A stretch of DNA of 64,000 nucleotides from Marinicella algicola (GTDB lineage: Bacteria > Pseudomonadota > Gammaproteobacteria > Xanthomonadales > Marinicellaceae): NCBI RefSeq assembly GCF_028401385.1, contig NZ_JAQOMR010000001.1, forward strand, positions 3,516,501-3,580,500, written 5' to 3'. A program made the translations under genes and the position numbers. This document shows positions 40,840 through 52,565 of this stretch, in pieces. The notes below the pieces were generated by a model. The model did no database searches and had not been told where the DNA came from. It was given only the letters and a program-made list of their open reading frames with translations. Position 1 is the stretch's first letter. Every line of letters starts with the position of its first letter.

Positions 40840-41446
40840 TGACGGACAAGTGCCGGATGGCGATCATTACCACCGGCCAGGGCCAAAGGACAAGACGAAA
40901 AAGCCGATCGTCACATCAATCGGCCGTCTTGAGACTGCCCGCAGCGCTCGGATGAGACGGTACGCACCCATTGCAGGTCGCGCGCACCAGCCTTCACGCT
41001 GATGAGATCGAGCATGTCTACACTCTGGCTGACACCGCGCGGACGTCAGGCACAACCCAGCTTATAACCGGTTTCGGGGTCTCTATTCTGCGAAACAACG
41101 GCCGCTCCGCGCTGTCGCTTTTGCCTTGGGGGTTGACGGCCTGCCCGCTGTGGCTAAACCTGTGGGCGCCGATCATAATCTTGAGGCAGTCGGCAATTCG
41201 GCTGTCCGCAAAAGCGCCTTCATGGGATTGCCCCGTATGCAAAGGGCGCGCGCAGGATGCAGACGGCGAACCCGGTACCGGGCCCCTCTGGCGAGAGTTT
41301 GACGGCGCTCTCGTGATGTCGGTACCGCCCGCAAATTAGCCGGCGGACATGTTTATCATGCTTCAGATCCATCTCGTCGGATCGCGTGCGCACAGCGCAT
41401 GTGTATCCACCCGCGTCCGCGTCTGCCTTTCGAAGGAGGCGCGATC
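40840..41446. other. Non-coding stretch right of the tRNA
   Basis: About 600 bases lie between tRNA-Gly and the DUF475 gene. Short reading frames exist in several frames but none has recognisable homology. The tRNA promoter should lie in the first 60 bases, and the DUF475 ribosome site GGAGG is at its right end. I see no further feature. Confidence 0.4.
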
Positions 41447-42487
41447 ATGAACTCCATACTTTCCTATTTCAAATGGGCTTTCATCGTCACAGCCGCCGGC
41501 CTGGTGAGCAGCACCGTTTACGGCTATTTCAGCTTCGGAATAAGCGGCGCGCTCACCTTTCTGTTCATCACTGCCGTGCTCGCTGTTCTCGAGATCTCGC
41601 TGTCCTTCGATAACGCGGTCGTCAATGCCAACAAGCTGAAGACGATGAGCCATGTGTGGCAGCGCCGCTTCCTCACCTGGGGCATATTGATCGCGGTGTT
41701 CGGCATGCGGCTGGTGTTTCCGCTGGTGATCGTGGCACTTGCCGCGAAAATCGGCCCCATCGCCGCGGTCCACCTCGCCTTTGCAGAGCCGCGCGCCTAT
41801 GCGGAGATCATGCACGATGCCCATCTGCCGATCGCCGCCTTCGGTGGCACCTTCCTGCTGATGGTCGGACTGACCTATTTCTTCGACCACGACAAGGACG
41901 TGCACTGGCTGCCCTGGCTGGAGGAACCGATGGCGCGTTCCGCCTCGATCAAAGGCATCGAGATCGGGATCGCGCTTATTCTCGTGCTTGTTTTTTCCGG
42001 CCTTGTGGCGGAGGAACGATCCGGCGATTTCCTCTATCCGGCGCTTTACGGCCTTATCACCTTTCTCGGCGTCGAGATCTTGAGCGGGTTTCTGGATGCC
42101 AGCCAGGCAAAGGCGGCGGCACAGGGCGGGCTTGGCGCTTTCATCTATCTGGAAGTGCTCGACGCGAGCTTCTCCTTCGACGGCGTGGTCGGCGCCTTCG
42201 CGCTGACAAAGAACCTGCTGGTGATCGCCACCGGGCTCGGCATCGGCGCCATGTATGTGCGCTCTCTGACGATCCTGCTGGTCGACCGCAAGGCGCTGTC
42301 GCAATTCCGCTTTCTTGAGCACGGCGCGTTTTACGCCATTCTGGTTCTGGCGGTGATCATGTTCGTCCAAACCCTTTTCCATATTCCAGAGGCCATCACC
42401 GGCCTTGTCGGCGCCGGACTGATCGGTCTTTCTCTGTGGTCGTCGCTGCGCTGGCGAAAACTGGAACGTTTAAGGCAGGCACTTTAG
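41447..42487 (+). CDS. DUF475 (TerC-like) integral membrane protein
   Basis: This is a 346-residue protein with about nine hydrophobic segments. It has two copies of the acidic membrane motif of the TerC/DUF475 group, LEISLSFDNAVVNAN near the N-terminus and LDASFSFDGVVGAFALT near the C-terminus. Relatives are thought to move or sense metal ions, but the substrate is not established. An extra loop rich in His and Asp (TYFFDHDKDVHWLPWLEEP) faces one side. ATG 41447 is chosen because GAAGGAGG lies eight bases upstream; the frame extends 16 codons earlier without support. It converges with the histidine kinase gene 28 bases downstream. The frame is intact. Confidence 0.85.
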   Translation: MNSILSYFKWAFIVTAAGLVSSTVYGYFSFGISGALTFLFITAVLAVLEISLSFDNAVVNANKLKTMSHVWQRRFLTWGILIAVFGMRLVFPLVIVALAAKIGPIAAVHLAFAEPRAYAEIMHDAHLPIAAFGGTFLLMVGLTYFFDHDKDVHWLPWLEEPMARSASIKGIEIGIALILVLVFSGLVAEERSGDFLYPALYGLITFLGVEILSGFLDASQAKAAAQGGLGAFIYLEVLDASFSFDGVVGAFALTKNLLVIATGLGIGAMYVRSLTILLVDRKALSQFRFLEHGAFYAILVLAVIMFVQTLFHIPEAITGLVGAGLIGLSLWSSLRWRKLERLRQAL

Positions 42488-42515
42488 CCTTTACGGCCAC
42501 AGGGAGGCGGCGGTT

Positions 42516-45500
42516 CTACTCGGCAGCCGCCTTGTGAAAAAGCGCAATCTGGTTGAGGAAGGCACGCAGCAGTGCAGGTTTCAGCGGCTTGTGCTGAACC
42601 ATGATATCCTCCTCCTCCGCCAGATCACGCACATCCTGCGTGCGGTCGGCGGTTAAAAGCAGCGCCGGGATATGCCGCTGGTAGTGCTCGCGCAGCGTGA
42701 CGACCGCCTGCACACCGCTTCCGCCATTATCCAGATGATAATCGGCGATGATGACATCCGGGACGACATTGACCGCGCCTGCAGCCTCGGCACTGCGGGC
42801 GACATGCACATCCGCCCCCACCCGCCGAGCAACACCCGCATGCCCTCCAGAATCGTGGTCTCGTTATCGATGCAGAGAACCTTGAGACCCGCTATGGCCT
42901 GGCCGGGAGGGCGGCTGGCGGATTTCGCGGCATGAGGTGCGGTTTCAATGCCGGCTTCGGCCAACGGCAACGTGAGCCGGAAGACCGTGCCCTCGCCCGG
43001 CGCTGACACCAGCGCAACTGGATGCTCGAGCATGCGGGCCAGCCGGTCGACGATCGAAAGACCAAGGCCAAGCCCCTGGGCAGCGCGCGCCCCTCGTCCA
43101 AACGGGTGAATTCCTTGAAGACGCTTTCAGCCTTGGAGGCTGGAATGCCGATCCCGGTATCATGCACCTCGATCACGGCCTGATTTCCCTGACGGCGCAC
43201 GCCAACCAGAACCTTGCCCGTGATCGTGTACTTGATTGCGTTCGAGACCAGGTTCTGCACCAGCCGCCTCAGCGCGTGCGCATCCGAGCGCACCTTCAGC
43301 GACGATGTGACGACCGTGAATTTCAGCCCGCGCTCGTCGGCAAGCGGCCGGAAGTCGGTTTCCACCCGCTTCAGCATATCGCCAAGGTTGACGGCGACAA
43401 AATGCGGTTTCATCGCGCCAGCATCAAGCCGCGAAATATCCAGAACGGCACCCAGAATATCCTCGACCGATTGCAAAGCCGAGTCGATCTTGTCTGAGAA
43501 TTCGCGATCCTCGCCATCGGCCGGCATGCGCTCGCCCAGCGCCGTCGCATAAAGCCGGGCGGCGTTGAGCGGTTGCAGAATGTCATGACCGGCGGCTGCG
43601 AAAAACCGGGTCTTGCCGATATTGGCTTCATCGGCGGCCGCACGCGCGATCCTCAGCGCCTTGTTGACCTCGGTGAGTTCCGCGGTGCGGGCGGCTACCC
43701 GCTGTTCCAGCGTTTCATTGGCCTGTTTGAGCGCGAGGTCGGCCTCCACCCTCTGCGTAATATCGGTAAAGGTGACGACCATACCGGCCTCGGGCATGGC
43801 GCGTGACTGCACCTCGATGATCCGCCGGCCTCTGTCGAGCACCATCGGAAAGGCACTTTCATGGGCACGCAGCCGTCTGAGCGCTTCATGCGCCTCATCG
43901 CCGGTCAGGTCCCCGCGCGACGATAGCCGGCCCATGATGTTGATCAACGGATAGCCAACCTGCCCAACCTCTTCCGGCAGGTCCAGCAATGCGCGGAAGC
44001 GTTTGTTCCAGACGGTGAGCCGGTTCGAGGCATCGAAAACAGCGATCCCCTGATCAATCTGGGCAAGCGCCGTCTGCAACAAGCCCTGATTATACTGCAG
44101 CGCTTCGCTGGCCTGATCGAGCAGGAAGGCGGCGTCACCCGAGGCTGCTTCCGCGCGCTGCAGCACCAGCGACAGCACAAGCCGCGCCGAGGACGAGCCG
44201 ATGGCGCTGCCGAGCAATTGCTCGGAGAAATGGATCAGCGCCATATCGGCCTGCTCGTCATCGCTCATGCGGCGACCGGCATTGCGCTCGAATGTGGCGA
44301 AGGAGCGTGCGGTGCGTTCCGTGCCGAGATAGCCATTGAGGGTTTCACGCAACATGCCGACGGAGACGCCTGTGCCGATGCCGCGCGCCGACGACTGCCA
44401 GCGAGCCTGGCGCTTGACGAAAATGCCCGACTGGATGCGCTCGAGCGGCCGCGCCTGCCGGCTGAGCGAGCCAAGCACAAGACCCGCAACATTGATCAGC
44501 AACGACAGACAGGTGACGTTCAGCAGAATATCGGAGCCGGGACCGGTGAACAGACCCGTCCCCGGGACAATGAAATTCATCACCTCGCCGGCAATCGCCG
44601 AATGATCGGGTCCGCCAAGGCTCGGCACAAACAGGAGGTAAACCCAGATGAGGAAGCCGAGCGAAAGGCCAATAATCGCACCGCGTGCATTGGCCGTGCG
44701 CCAGACGAGCCCGATGAACAGCGCCGGCGCCACTTGCGCAATCGCCGCAAATGCCAGAAGGCCGATGGAAAACAGGCCCCGTTCGCTGTCGATATGACGA
44801 TAATAGCCATAGCCCAGCAGCATGACTCCCAGAATCGAAGCGCGGCGAATGTTCAAAAGCAGCGAATAGAAATCCTGCCGGTGGGCCTGGCCGGCAATCA
44901 TCCGTCGCCGCAGCAGGATCGGGTTTACAATATCATTCGACAGCATGATCGCCAGCGCCACGGACGCGACGATGACCATCGCCGTTGCCGCCGAGAAGCC
45001 GCCAAGAAAGGTGACCAGCGAGATCAACGGCTGGCCTTGCGTCAGCGGTAATTGCAGCACGTAAAGATCGGGATCAACCTCCGGACCGAGCATCATCGCG
45101 CCGCCAATGGCGACCGGAAGCACCAGAAGGTTGATCGCAATCAGATAAGCGGGAAACAGGAAGCGTGCGAGGCTCAGTTCGCCCTCGCTGCGGTTTTCAA
45201 CCACCGTCACATGAAACTGGCGCGGCAGAAGCAGGATGGCAAAGGCCGAAAGCACGGTCAGCAGCACCCAGCGGCTGATCGGCGTCTTATAGGTGAGAGC
45301 CGCCGCCGCCGCGGCATTCTCCCGTGCGGCGGAAAGCAGGTCGACCGGACCGTCGAAAAGCACGAACAGCACGAACAGGCCGACAGAACCGAAGGCCACC
45401 AGCTTGACGACCGATTCCATGGCAATCGCCAGAATCAGCCCATCCTGATGCTCGGTCGCATCCGTATGGCGCGTACCGAACACGATGGCAAAGCTGGCCA

Positions 45501-46017
45501 GCGCCAGCGTGACGGCAAGCGGCAGGCCAACACCGAAGACCGCACCGACCGAGGAAAGGTCCAGCGCACCGCCGACCATGACCGAGACAGAATCCGAAAC
45601 AGCCTTCAACTGCAATGCGATATAAGGAATGGCGGCGGCAAGCGAGATCAGTGCCACCAGTCCTGCGACCATCGGGTTCTTGCCATAACGGGCGGCGAGA
45701 AAATCAGCCGCCGAGGTCAGCTTTTCCGATTTGGCCAGCGAGACGATGCGCCGGACCACCGGCATGCCAATGGTGAACACCAGTATCGGGCCGATATAGA
45801 TGCCGAGAAATTCCAGCCCGCGCGTTGCGGCAAGGCCAACGCCGCCGAAATAGGTCCAGGAGGTGCAGTAGACCGCCAGCGACAGCGCATAGACGAAGTT
45901 GCGGCCTGAACGTGGCGCAAGCTCGCGCTTTGCCCGCCGGTCGCCGTAGCTCGCCACGGCAAACAACAGCATGATGTAGAGCAGCGCTGCCAACAATATC
46001 AGCCAGCCCGGCAACAT
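42516..46017 (-). CDS. Sodium:solute symporter-like hybrid sensor histidine kinase with receiver domain, two frameshifts
   Basis: After repair this is about 1,168 codons. The N-terminal half is a symporter-family (SSS/PutP-like) membrane domain of about 13 helices (SLAVYCTSWTYFGGVGLAAT, then LTSAADFLAARYGKNPMVAG). A PAS domain (LDQASEALQYNQGLLQTALA to VVTFTDITQRVEADLAL), a coiled coil, HisKA with the phosphorylated His in FFAAAGHDILQPLNAARLY, and HATPase_c (NLVSNAIKYT, HDTGIGIP) follow. A C-terminal receiver holds its Asp in DVIIADYHLD. Breaks near 43085 and 42825 are single lost bases; the length is 3n+1. This architecture resembles the CbrA and NahK/ErcS' groups, where the transporter part may sense or carry the signal. 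The partner regulator is not in the window. Confidence 0.9.
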
Positions 46018-46180
46018 CGAACGCCTCCCTTCGGACCGGTTTCACCATAGGCTATCGTTTGCCGGTTTCAAATGCGACTGTCGCAGCAGATGCCATCACA
46101 AAAAACAATGATTTCGTGCAGGAATTTGATGGAATGAAGCACGGTCTCCGCATTACAACAGAGCGAGCACGGAGAACCGC

Positions 46181-47347
46181 ATGACACTGAACAAAAGCCT
46201 CAGCCGAAGGGCGACAGACGCACCGGAAAGCGGCATCGTCGAAATCATCAATTATGGTCGCGACCGTAACAATCTTCTGCCGCTGTGGGCTGGCGAAGGT
46301 GACCTGCCGACACCGCAATTCATCAGTGATGCAGCCAAGGCCGCGCTCGACAATGGTGAGACCTTCTACACCCACCAGCGCGGCATTCCGCCGCTGCGCA
46401 CGGCAATCGCCGACTATTATGCCCGCCATTTCGGCGCGAACCTGTCACCGGAACACATCTATGTCACCGGTTCCGGCATGCACGCGATCAAGATCATGGT
46501 CGAGGCAATGACAGAAGTCGGCGACGAGGCGATCTATTTCACACCCGCCTGGCCGAACATTGCCGCCGCACTGGGCGTTTCAGGCGCAAAACAGGTCGGT
46601 GTTCCGCTCGAATTTGCCGATGGGCGCTGGAACCTCGATCCAGCGCGGGTCGAGGCGGCGATCACCGAGAAAACACGGATGATCTTCGTCAACACGCCGG
46701 CCAATCCGACCGGCTGGACGGCGAGCCTTGAAGACCTTTCAGCGCTTCTTGAAATCGCGCGACGCCACGGCATCTGGATCCTGGCGGATGAAATCTACGC
46801 GCTTTATCATTTCGCAGGCGGCCGCGCCGCCTCCTTCCTCGACATCATGGAGGAGGGCGACCGGATCGTCTTCATCAACTCGTTTTCCAAGAACTGGTCG
46901 ATGACCGGCTGGCGCGTGGGCTGGCTGGTGGCACCGCCGGAAATCGGCGATACCATCGAAAACCTTGTGCAATACACCACCTCGGGCGTTGCTCAGTTCA
47001 TGCAGCAGGGCGCGCTTGCCGCGATCCGCGACGGCGATCATGTGATTGCGGAAAATTTCGAACGCGCGCGCGCCGGCCGCGACATCCTCTGTGACCGTCT
47101 GCTGGCCACCAACAGGGTGGAAACGCTGAAGCCCGATGGAGCGCTCTATGCCTTCCTGAAAGTAGACGGCCTGACCGACAGCCGCAGGGCCGCGCTCGAC
47201 ATCGTCGACAAGACCGGCGTCGGGCTCGCCCCTGGCTCCGCCTTCGGGCCGGGTGGCGAACCGTTCCTGCGCGCCTGTTTCCTGCGCAATGGTGGCCAGC
47301 TTGCCGATGCCGCCGAACGGCTGGCGGATTATATCGGCAAGCTTTGA
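46181..47347 (+). CDS. Pyridoxal phosphate-dependent aminotransferase, class I/II
   Basis: This is a 388-residue fold-type I aminotransferase of the aspartate aminotransferase group. It has VTGSGMHAI for cofactor phosphate binding, NTPANPTGW with the conserved Asn/Pro/Gly, and Asp in WILADEIYAL for the pyridine nitrogen. The Schiff-base Lys is residue 237 in NSFSKNWSMTGWRVGW, and the C-terminal carboxylate-binding Arg is near FLRACF. The amino donor and acceptor are not clear. ATG 46181 has GGAG upstream. It is divergent from the symporter-kinase gene and converges on galE, four bases away. The frame is intact. Confidence 0.9.
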   Translation: MTLNKSLSRRATDAPESGIVEIINYGRDRNNLLPLWAGEGDLPTPQFISDAAKAALDNGETFYTHQRGIPPLRTAIADYYARHFGANLSPEHIYVTGSGMHAIKIMVEAMTEVGDEAIYFTPAWPNIAAALGVSGAKQVGVPLEFADGRWNLDPARVEAAITEKTRMIFVNTPANPTGWTASLEDLSALLEIARRHGIWILADEIYALYHFAGGRAASFLDIMEEGDRIVFINSFSKNWSMTGWRVGWLVAPPEIGDTIENLVQYTTSGVAQFMQQGALAAIRDGDHVIAENFERARAGRDILCDRLLATNRVETLKPDGALYAFLKVDGLTDSRRAALDIVDKTGVGLAPGSAFGPGGEPFLRACFLRNGGQLADAAERLADYIGKL

Positions 47348-47351
47348 GCGA

Positions 47352-48344
47352 TCAGAGTTTGACGCAGCCGCTCACGAGCTGATCTTCCCAGGCCAGCGCA
47401 TGTTTGACGATGGTATCGAGATCGTCATATTTCGGCTCCCAGCCAAGGATTCCGCGCACCCGGGCGGAATCAGCCACCAGTGCCGGCGGGTCACCGGGGC
47501 GCCGCTCGGCCAGGTCCACGCGGAAATCAACGCCGGAAACGCGCTTGATGGCGTCAACCACCTCAAGCACCGAAAACCCGTGGCCATAGCCGCAATTGGC
47601 GACGAAGTTTTCGCCGCCGTTCAAAAGGTGCATCAGCGCTTTCACATGCGCGTCGATCAAATCAGTGACGTGGATATAGTCGCGCAGGCAGGTCCCGTCA
47701 GGCGTCGGGTAATCCGTGCCGAAGATCTGCATACGGTTGCGTCGTCCGGTCGCCGCCTGCGCGGCAATCTCGATCAGGTGGGTCGCATGTTCGCGGGTCT
47801 CGCCAGTGCGCCCTTCAGGATCGGCGCCGGCGACGTTGAAATAGCGCAATGCCGCATATTTCAACCCGTAGGCCGCCGCGCTGTCGCGCAACATCACCTC
47901 GGTCATCAGCTTGGACCAGCCATAAGGCGAGACCGGCTGCAGGTTCTGTTCCTCGTCGAGAAGATCGACCCCCGGCTCGCCGTAGACGGCCGCCGTGGAA
48001 GAAAACAGGAAGGCCTCGACCTTGGCAGCGACGGCGGTTTCAATCAGTGCGCGCGATTTGACCGTGTTGTTTTCGTAATAGGTCAGCGGATCGGAAACCG
48101 AATCCGAGACCACGATGGAACCGGCAAAATGGGCGATTGCTTTGATATTTTCATCCGCAATCAGCTTTGAGACCAGCTTGCTGTCGGCAATATCGCCTTC
48201 GACCAGCTTTGCCTTTTCGGGAATGAGCTCGGAGTGACCGGTCGACAGATCGTCGATCACCACGACCTCTTCGCCACGGTCGACCAGCGCATGCGCCATG
48301 TGGCTTCCGACATAGCCAGCGCCTCCGGTTACCAATATTGCCAT
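47352..48344 (-). CDS. galE: UDP-glucose 4-epimerase
   Basis: This is a 330-residue extended short-chain dehydrogenase that interconverts UDP-galactose and UDP-glucose, the last Leloir step. The NAD motif GGAGYVGSH is at residues 7-15, catalytic Ser/Thr in SSTAAVYGEPG, and the Tyr141-x-x-x-Lys145 pair in SPYGWSKLMTE. Substrate-binding RYFNVAGADPEGRTGE and GTCLRDYIHVTDL follow. GGAG lies before the start. It follows lacZ by about 40 bases in the galK-galT-lacZ-galE order, so it is probably co-transcribed. The frame is intact. Confidence 0.95.
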   Translation of the reverse strand: MAILVTGGAGYVGSHMAHALVDRGEEVVVIDDLSTGHSELIPEKAKLVEGDIADSKLVSKLIADENIKAIAHFAGSIVVSDSVSDPLTYYENNTVKSRALIETAVAAKVEAFLFSSTAAVYGEPGVDLLDEEQNLQPVSPYGWSKLMTEVMLRDSAAAYGLKYAALRYFNVAGADPEGRTGETREHATHLIEIAAQAATGRRNRMQIFGTDYPTPDGTCLRDYIHVTDLIDAHVKALMHLLNGGENFVANCGYGHGFSVLEVVDAIKRVSGVDFRVDLAERRPGDPPALVADSARVRGILGWEPKYDDLDTIVKHALAWEDQLVSGCVKL

Positions 48345-48386
48345 TTCATCAATCTCCTTTCGGCACCCACACGTGCCCTAAAATCG

Positions 48387-51300
48387 TTACTTGCCCTTCA
48401 GGCCAACAGGCGCGACAGAGAATGCAAGAGAAAGCGGCTGATTGGAAGGCACACGATAAGGTTCGTGCACCGGCGAGCCCCAGCTGTCATCCCCGCCTAC
48501 CCCCATCTGCCGCGCTGCAATCGTCACCACCGTTTTCGTCACCGGCGGCAGGTGTTCCGGGCGTTCTGCCGTCTCAAGCTCCATCGTGCCATAGTGCAGC
48601 GCGTTGAATTCGAACGGCACGCCCTCGGCTGTAAAGCGCAGCCCCTGCCCTTCTCATCGATCACTTCGGCAAAACGCGTCCCCATCCGGTTCCCACATTC
48701 CTGGGGGACGGAATAGGGTGAGAGATTGCCGGCAACGGTGCGCTCGAAAATGCCAAGTCGAGCACCGCAAACGCGATCGGCATAATTTTCCTCTGGACCG
48801 AGACCGTAATAGCGGAAGCGATCGAAGGCCGAACCGAGCGTGAACTGCAGTCCGAAGATCGGCAAGTCCGGCAGGTCTTCGCCGCCCGGAAAATCGGCTG
48901 TAACATGAATGAGACCATCGCCCCCGACCCGATAAGTCACCTCCGGCATCACGGACAGGCCGGGCAGCGGGAAACGGTAGCGCACCACCGGCTGATCTCC
49001 CCGAGGTCGAATGCGACAGGACCGCGTTTGGAATAGAGGCTTGCCGTCTGCCAGACGGCATGATCGAAACCATGATTGCGACCCCGATCATTGTCGGTCA
49101 TCGCCCGCCAGAAGGTCAGGCGCGGCGGTCGATGCATGAATTCGATGCCGCCGGTTTTCAACGACGTCATGCCGCCGAAGGCCTCTGAAAACAATGCAAA
49201 GAAATCCGGCGTTTCGACGCCGAGATGGAGATCGCCGCGCGTCAGCTTCAGCCCCACCGGTGCGGCAATGTCAGGTTCAACGTCGATCCCGAAGACATGT
49301 TCCCCGAAGGCGATCTCGTGGCCGACTTCGGCCCAGAGCGACGGCTGTTTCAGGCAGAGCGATGCCTGCACGGCATATTCGCCGGGCGCAAGCCTCGACG
49401 GCAGCGCGAGCGGCAGCGTCACCGTTTCACCTGCGGCAACCTCCGGGGCCATCGTGGCCGAAAACACATGCTGGCCATCTTTCAGCAGATGGACATTGAG
49501 CGAGAACGCCGCGGCAGAGACGAACAGGTTCTTGTTGCGGATCGTGATCGCATCGGGGGCGGGCGTGATGTCGAAGGGCTGATAAAGCGCGCGGACTTCC
49601 TGAACCTTGGGCGTTTCCTCCGCCACGCGGTCACAATGCCATCCGTACAAAAAGTATAGTCGGAGGGACGGTCATCGAAATCACCGCCAAGGCCGAGCCG
49701 CCGGTCAAGCGCCCCATCACCGAGCGCCAGCGCCTGATCGATATAGTCCCAGATGAAACCACCCTGATAGAACGGATATTTGTCGGCAAGGTCGGTGTAA
49801 AGATGCATGCCACCGCAGGAATTGCCCATGGCATGGGTGTATTCGCAGAGAATGAACGGCTTTTGCGGATCGTCCTTCAACCAGTCCTCGACATCCTGCG
49901 GCAGGGCATACATTCGGCTTTCCATGTCGGATGTGCCGTTGAAACGCCGGTCGTGGAAAATGCCCTCATAATGCACCAGACGAGAGGGATCGCGGTCGCG
50001 GAACCAGTTCGACATGTCGAAGATGACACTGCCGCCGAAGCTTTCATTGCCACAGGACCAGATCAGGATCGAGGCATGGTTCTTGTCGCGCTCAAGCATG
50101 GAGCGGGCGCGGTCCAGCACACATGCGCGCCAATCCGGCCGGTCGCCGGGCACCACCCAGCTCGGCTCGACAGCGCCGTCCTTCTGCCAGGAACCGTGGC
50201 TTTCCAGATTGGCCTCGTCGATGACATAGAGCCCGTATTCATCGCAGAGCCGATAGAAGGCAGACTGGTTGGGATAATGGCTGGTGCGCACCGCGTTGAT
50301 ATTGTTGCGCTTGAAGAATTTCACATCGAAGAGCATGTCCTCATAGGTCACAGCCCGGCCCCGGACCGGGTTGAACTCATGCCGGTTGATGCCGTTGAAG
50401 AGGATGCGCGCGCCGTTCAGATGCATGATACTGTCGATCATCTCGAAACGGCGAAAACCGACGCGCTCGGGGATGAACGCCGTGATTTTTCCATCTGCAT
50501 CGACAAGGGTAATGGCAAGATCATAGAGATTGGGATTTTCAGCGCTCCAGAGACTCGGCGACGCAACATCGAAAGCGATGTCCATCTCCTGCGCTGCGGC
50601 AAAGCGCTGCGGTGCAACCACCGCCGCACCGCCAATTCCGTTGAGCGCGACCTCGACCATGGCGCCGGGATTATCAAGCGCCAGCTTCATCCGCAACCTG
50701 AGCTTTGCCGACGCGAAATCATCGGAAAGCTCGGTGGTGACGAACAGGTCTTCGAGATGGAGTGTGGGCTGTTTTCCAGCCAGACCTCGCGGAAAATCCC
50801 GGTCAGACGCCAGAAATCCTGATCCTCGATCCAGCTTGCGGACGAGCGCTGGAACACCTGCACCGCCAGCCGGTTTTCGCCATCCTTGATCACACCGGTG
50901 ACATCGAAGCGCGATGGCGTGAAACTGTCCTCGCCATAGCCGATGAAAACGCCGTTCAGCCAGACGAAAAACGCCGTCTCGACACCATCGAATGTCAGCA
51001 CGACCCGACCGGTTCCGGCTGTCTCTTCGAAGGTGAAATCGCGTAAGTACGAGCCAACGAGATTGGCTTCCGGCACTTCGGGCGGTCGCAATTCCTCGAT
51101 ACCGTCCCAGGGATATTGCGTGTTCACATACTGGTTCGGCGCAAAACCCTGAAGCTGGATATAGCCGGGCACTTCGATCTCGTCCCAGCCAGAACAGTTA
51201 AAACCGCGCGCATGAAAATCTTCCGGCCGCGCGCTGACGGTCTCCGCCAGACTGAACGCCCAACGACCCGACAGGTTCTGGCGAAGCGAATTATCCCCGC

Positions 51301-51415
51301 CCTCGGTCGCAGCATCGGCGCTCGGCCAGGCAGTGTGATCGGAAACGGGATCGAGACGGTTGACCGCAAAGATTTCGGGATCGGAAAGCCAGACAATGTT
51401 CGGCTCTGAGGGCAT
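48387..51415 (-). CDS. lacZ: Beta-galactosidase, glycoside hydrolase family 2, four frameshifts
   Basis: The span is about 1,010 codons, close to E. coli LacZ (1,024). N-terminal sugar-binding domain: SGRWAFSLAETV, GWDEIEVPGYIQLQG, YVNTQYPWDG. The barrel holds the acid/base Glu in LIWSCGNESFGGS and the nucleophile Glu in FILCEYTHAMGNS, plus GFIWDYIDQ. The small-chain domain ends RYYGLGPEENYADR and GGDDSWGSPVHEPY. Breaks lie near 50757, 49632, 48988 and 48655; the length of 3n+2 is what four lost bases would give. No signal peptide, so it acts in the cytoplasm on imported galactosides. Downstream of galT in the same direction. Function should be intact once corrected. Confidence 0.93.
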
Positions 51416-51498
51416 TTTCAGTCTTTCTCAATTCTCGCGCGGCATCACCGGCGGCAGCGAGAGCCGCCAGTCTGGCATCCTCGGGCTCTGCCGCTCGT

Positions 51499-52534
51499 TC
51501 AGTCGGCGAGATAGTGGGTCTCGGGAAGATCACGCAGCCGGTCAGCTGCCTGTTCCGGGGTCAGGTCGCGCTGCGGCGAGCCGAGCAGTTCGAAGCCGAC
51601 CATGAATTTCCTGACTGTCGCCGAGCGTAGCAGCGGCGGTAGAAAATGTGCATGCATCACCCATTCATCGTGATCGTGGCCATCGGTCGGGCGCTGGTGG
51701 AAACCCATGGAGTAAGGGAAGGATGTCTTGAACAGATTGTCATAGCGTATCGTGACCTTAGACAGCGCTTCGGCAAGGTGGTCGCGCTCACCTTCCGTCA
51801 TTTCCTCCATCGAGCGGATATGGCGCTTCGGCAGCACCATGGTCTCGAACGGCCAGACCGCCCAATAGGGCACCAAAACGACGAAGCCATCATTTTCAAA
51901 CAGAATGCGTTCGCCAAGCGCCAGTTCCTGCTCCAGATAGGCCAGCAGCAACGGGCGCCCGTGCTTTCATAATAGGCGCGCTGGTTCTCGGTTTCCTTTG
52001 CCGGCTCGTTCGGCAGGCTGCGGCTCGCCCAGATCTGGCCGTGGGGATGGGGTTGGAGCACCCCATCATCGCACCGCGATTTTCGAAAATCTGGACATGG
52101 GATATGTCGGGATGGATGCCGAGTTCCTCGTATTGTGCAACCCAGGCATCAACCACTTTGGCAATGTCGGCCACCGGCATCCGGGCCAGGGTGAGATCAT
52201 GGCGCGGCGAAAAGCAGATGACCCGGCAAATACCGCTTTCGCCCTCGGCCAACAGCAGCCCGTCTTCGAAGCGCTCCTTCGGCGCGTCCTCGGTGAGCGC
52301 GGCAAAATCATTTTCGAAAACAAAGGTACCGGTATAATCCGGGTTGATCTCGCCATTGATGCGGGTATTGCGGGCGCAGAGATAGCACTCGGGGTCATGG
52401 GCCAGCATATCCGGCACCACCGCATCCTCGACCTGGCCCTGCCATGGCCGCTTTGAACGGTGCGGCGAAACCAGAACCCATTCACCGACAAGCGGATTGT
52501 AACGCCGGTGCGGGTGATCTGAAAACATGTTCAT
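51499..52534 (-). CDS. galT: Galactose-1-phosphate uridylyltransferase, two frameshifts
   Basis: This HIT-superfamily enzyme of about 346 codons exchanges UMP between UDP-glucose and galactose 1-phosphate. It shows [18 protein letters not shown], zinc-site Cys residues in [10 protein letters not shown], and the nucleophile His in the [11 protein letters not shown] segment (near 52040). The C-terminal part is [18 protein letters not shown] and [11 protein letters not shown]. Breaks near 52058 and 51955 are each one lost base; the length is 3n+1. It lies between galK and lacZ, 31 bases after galK. ATG 52534 has AGAGGA nine bases upstream. Confidence 0.93.
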
Positions 52535-52565
52535 CGGTTCAAGTCCTCTCGTTCATCCGGCCAGT

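Noticed and set aside
42505..42532. Possible terminator hairpin between the DUF475 and kinase genes
   Set aside because: The 7-bp stem (AGGCGGC/GCCGCCT) lies partly in the kinase coding end (its Ala codons), has a 14-base loop and no T-run.
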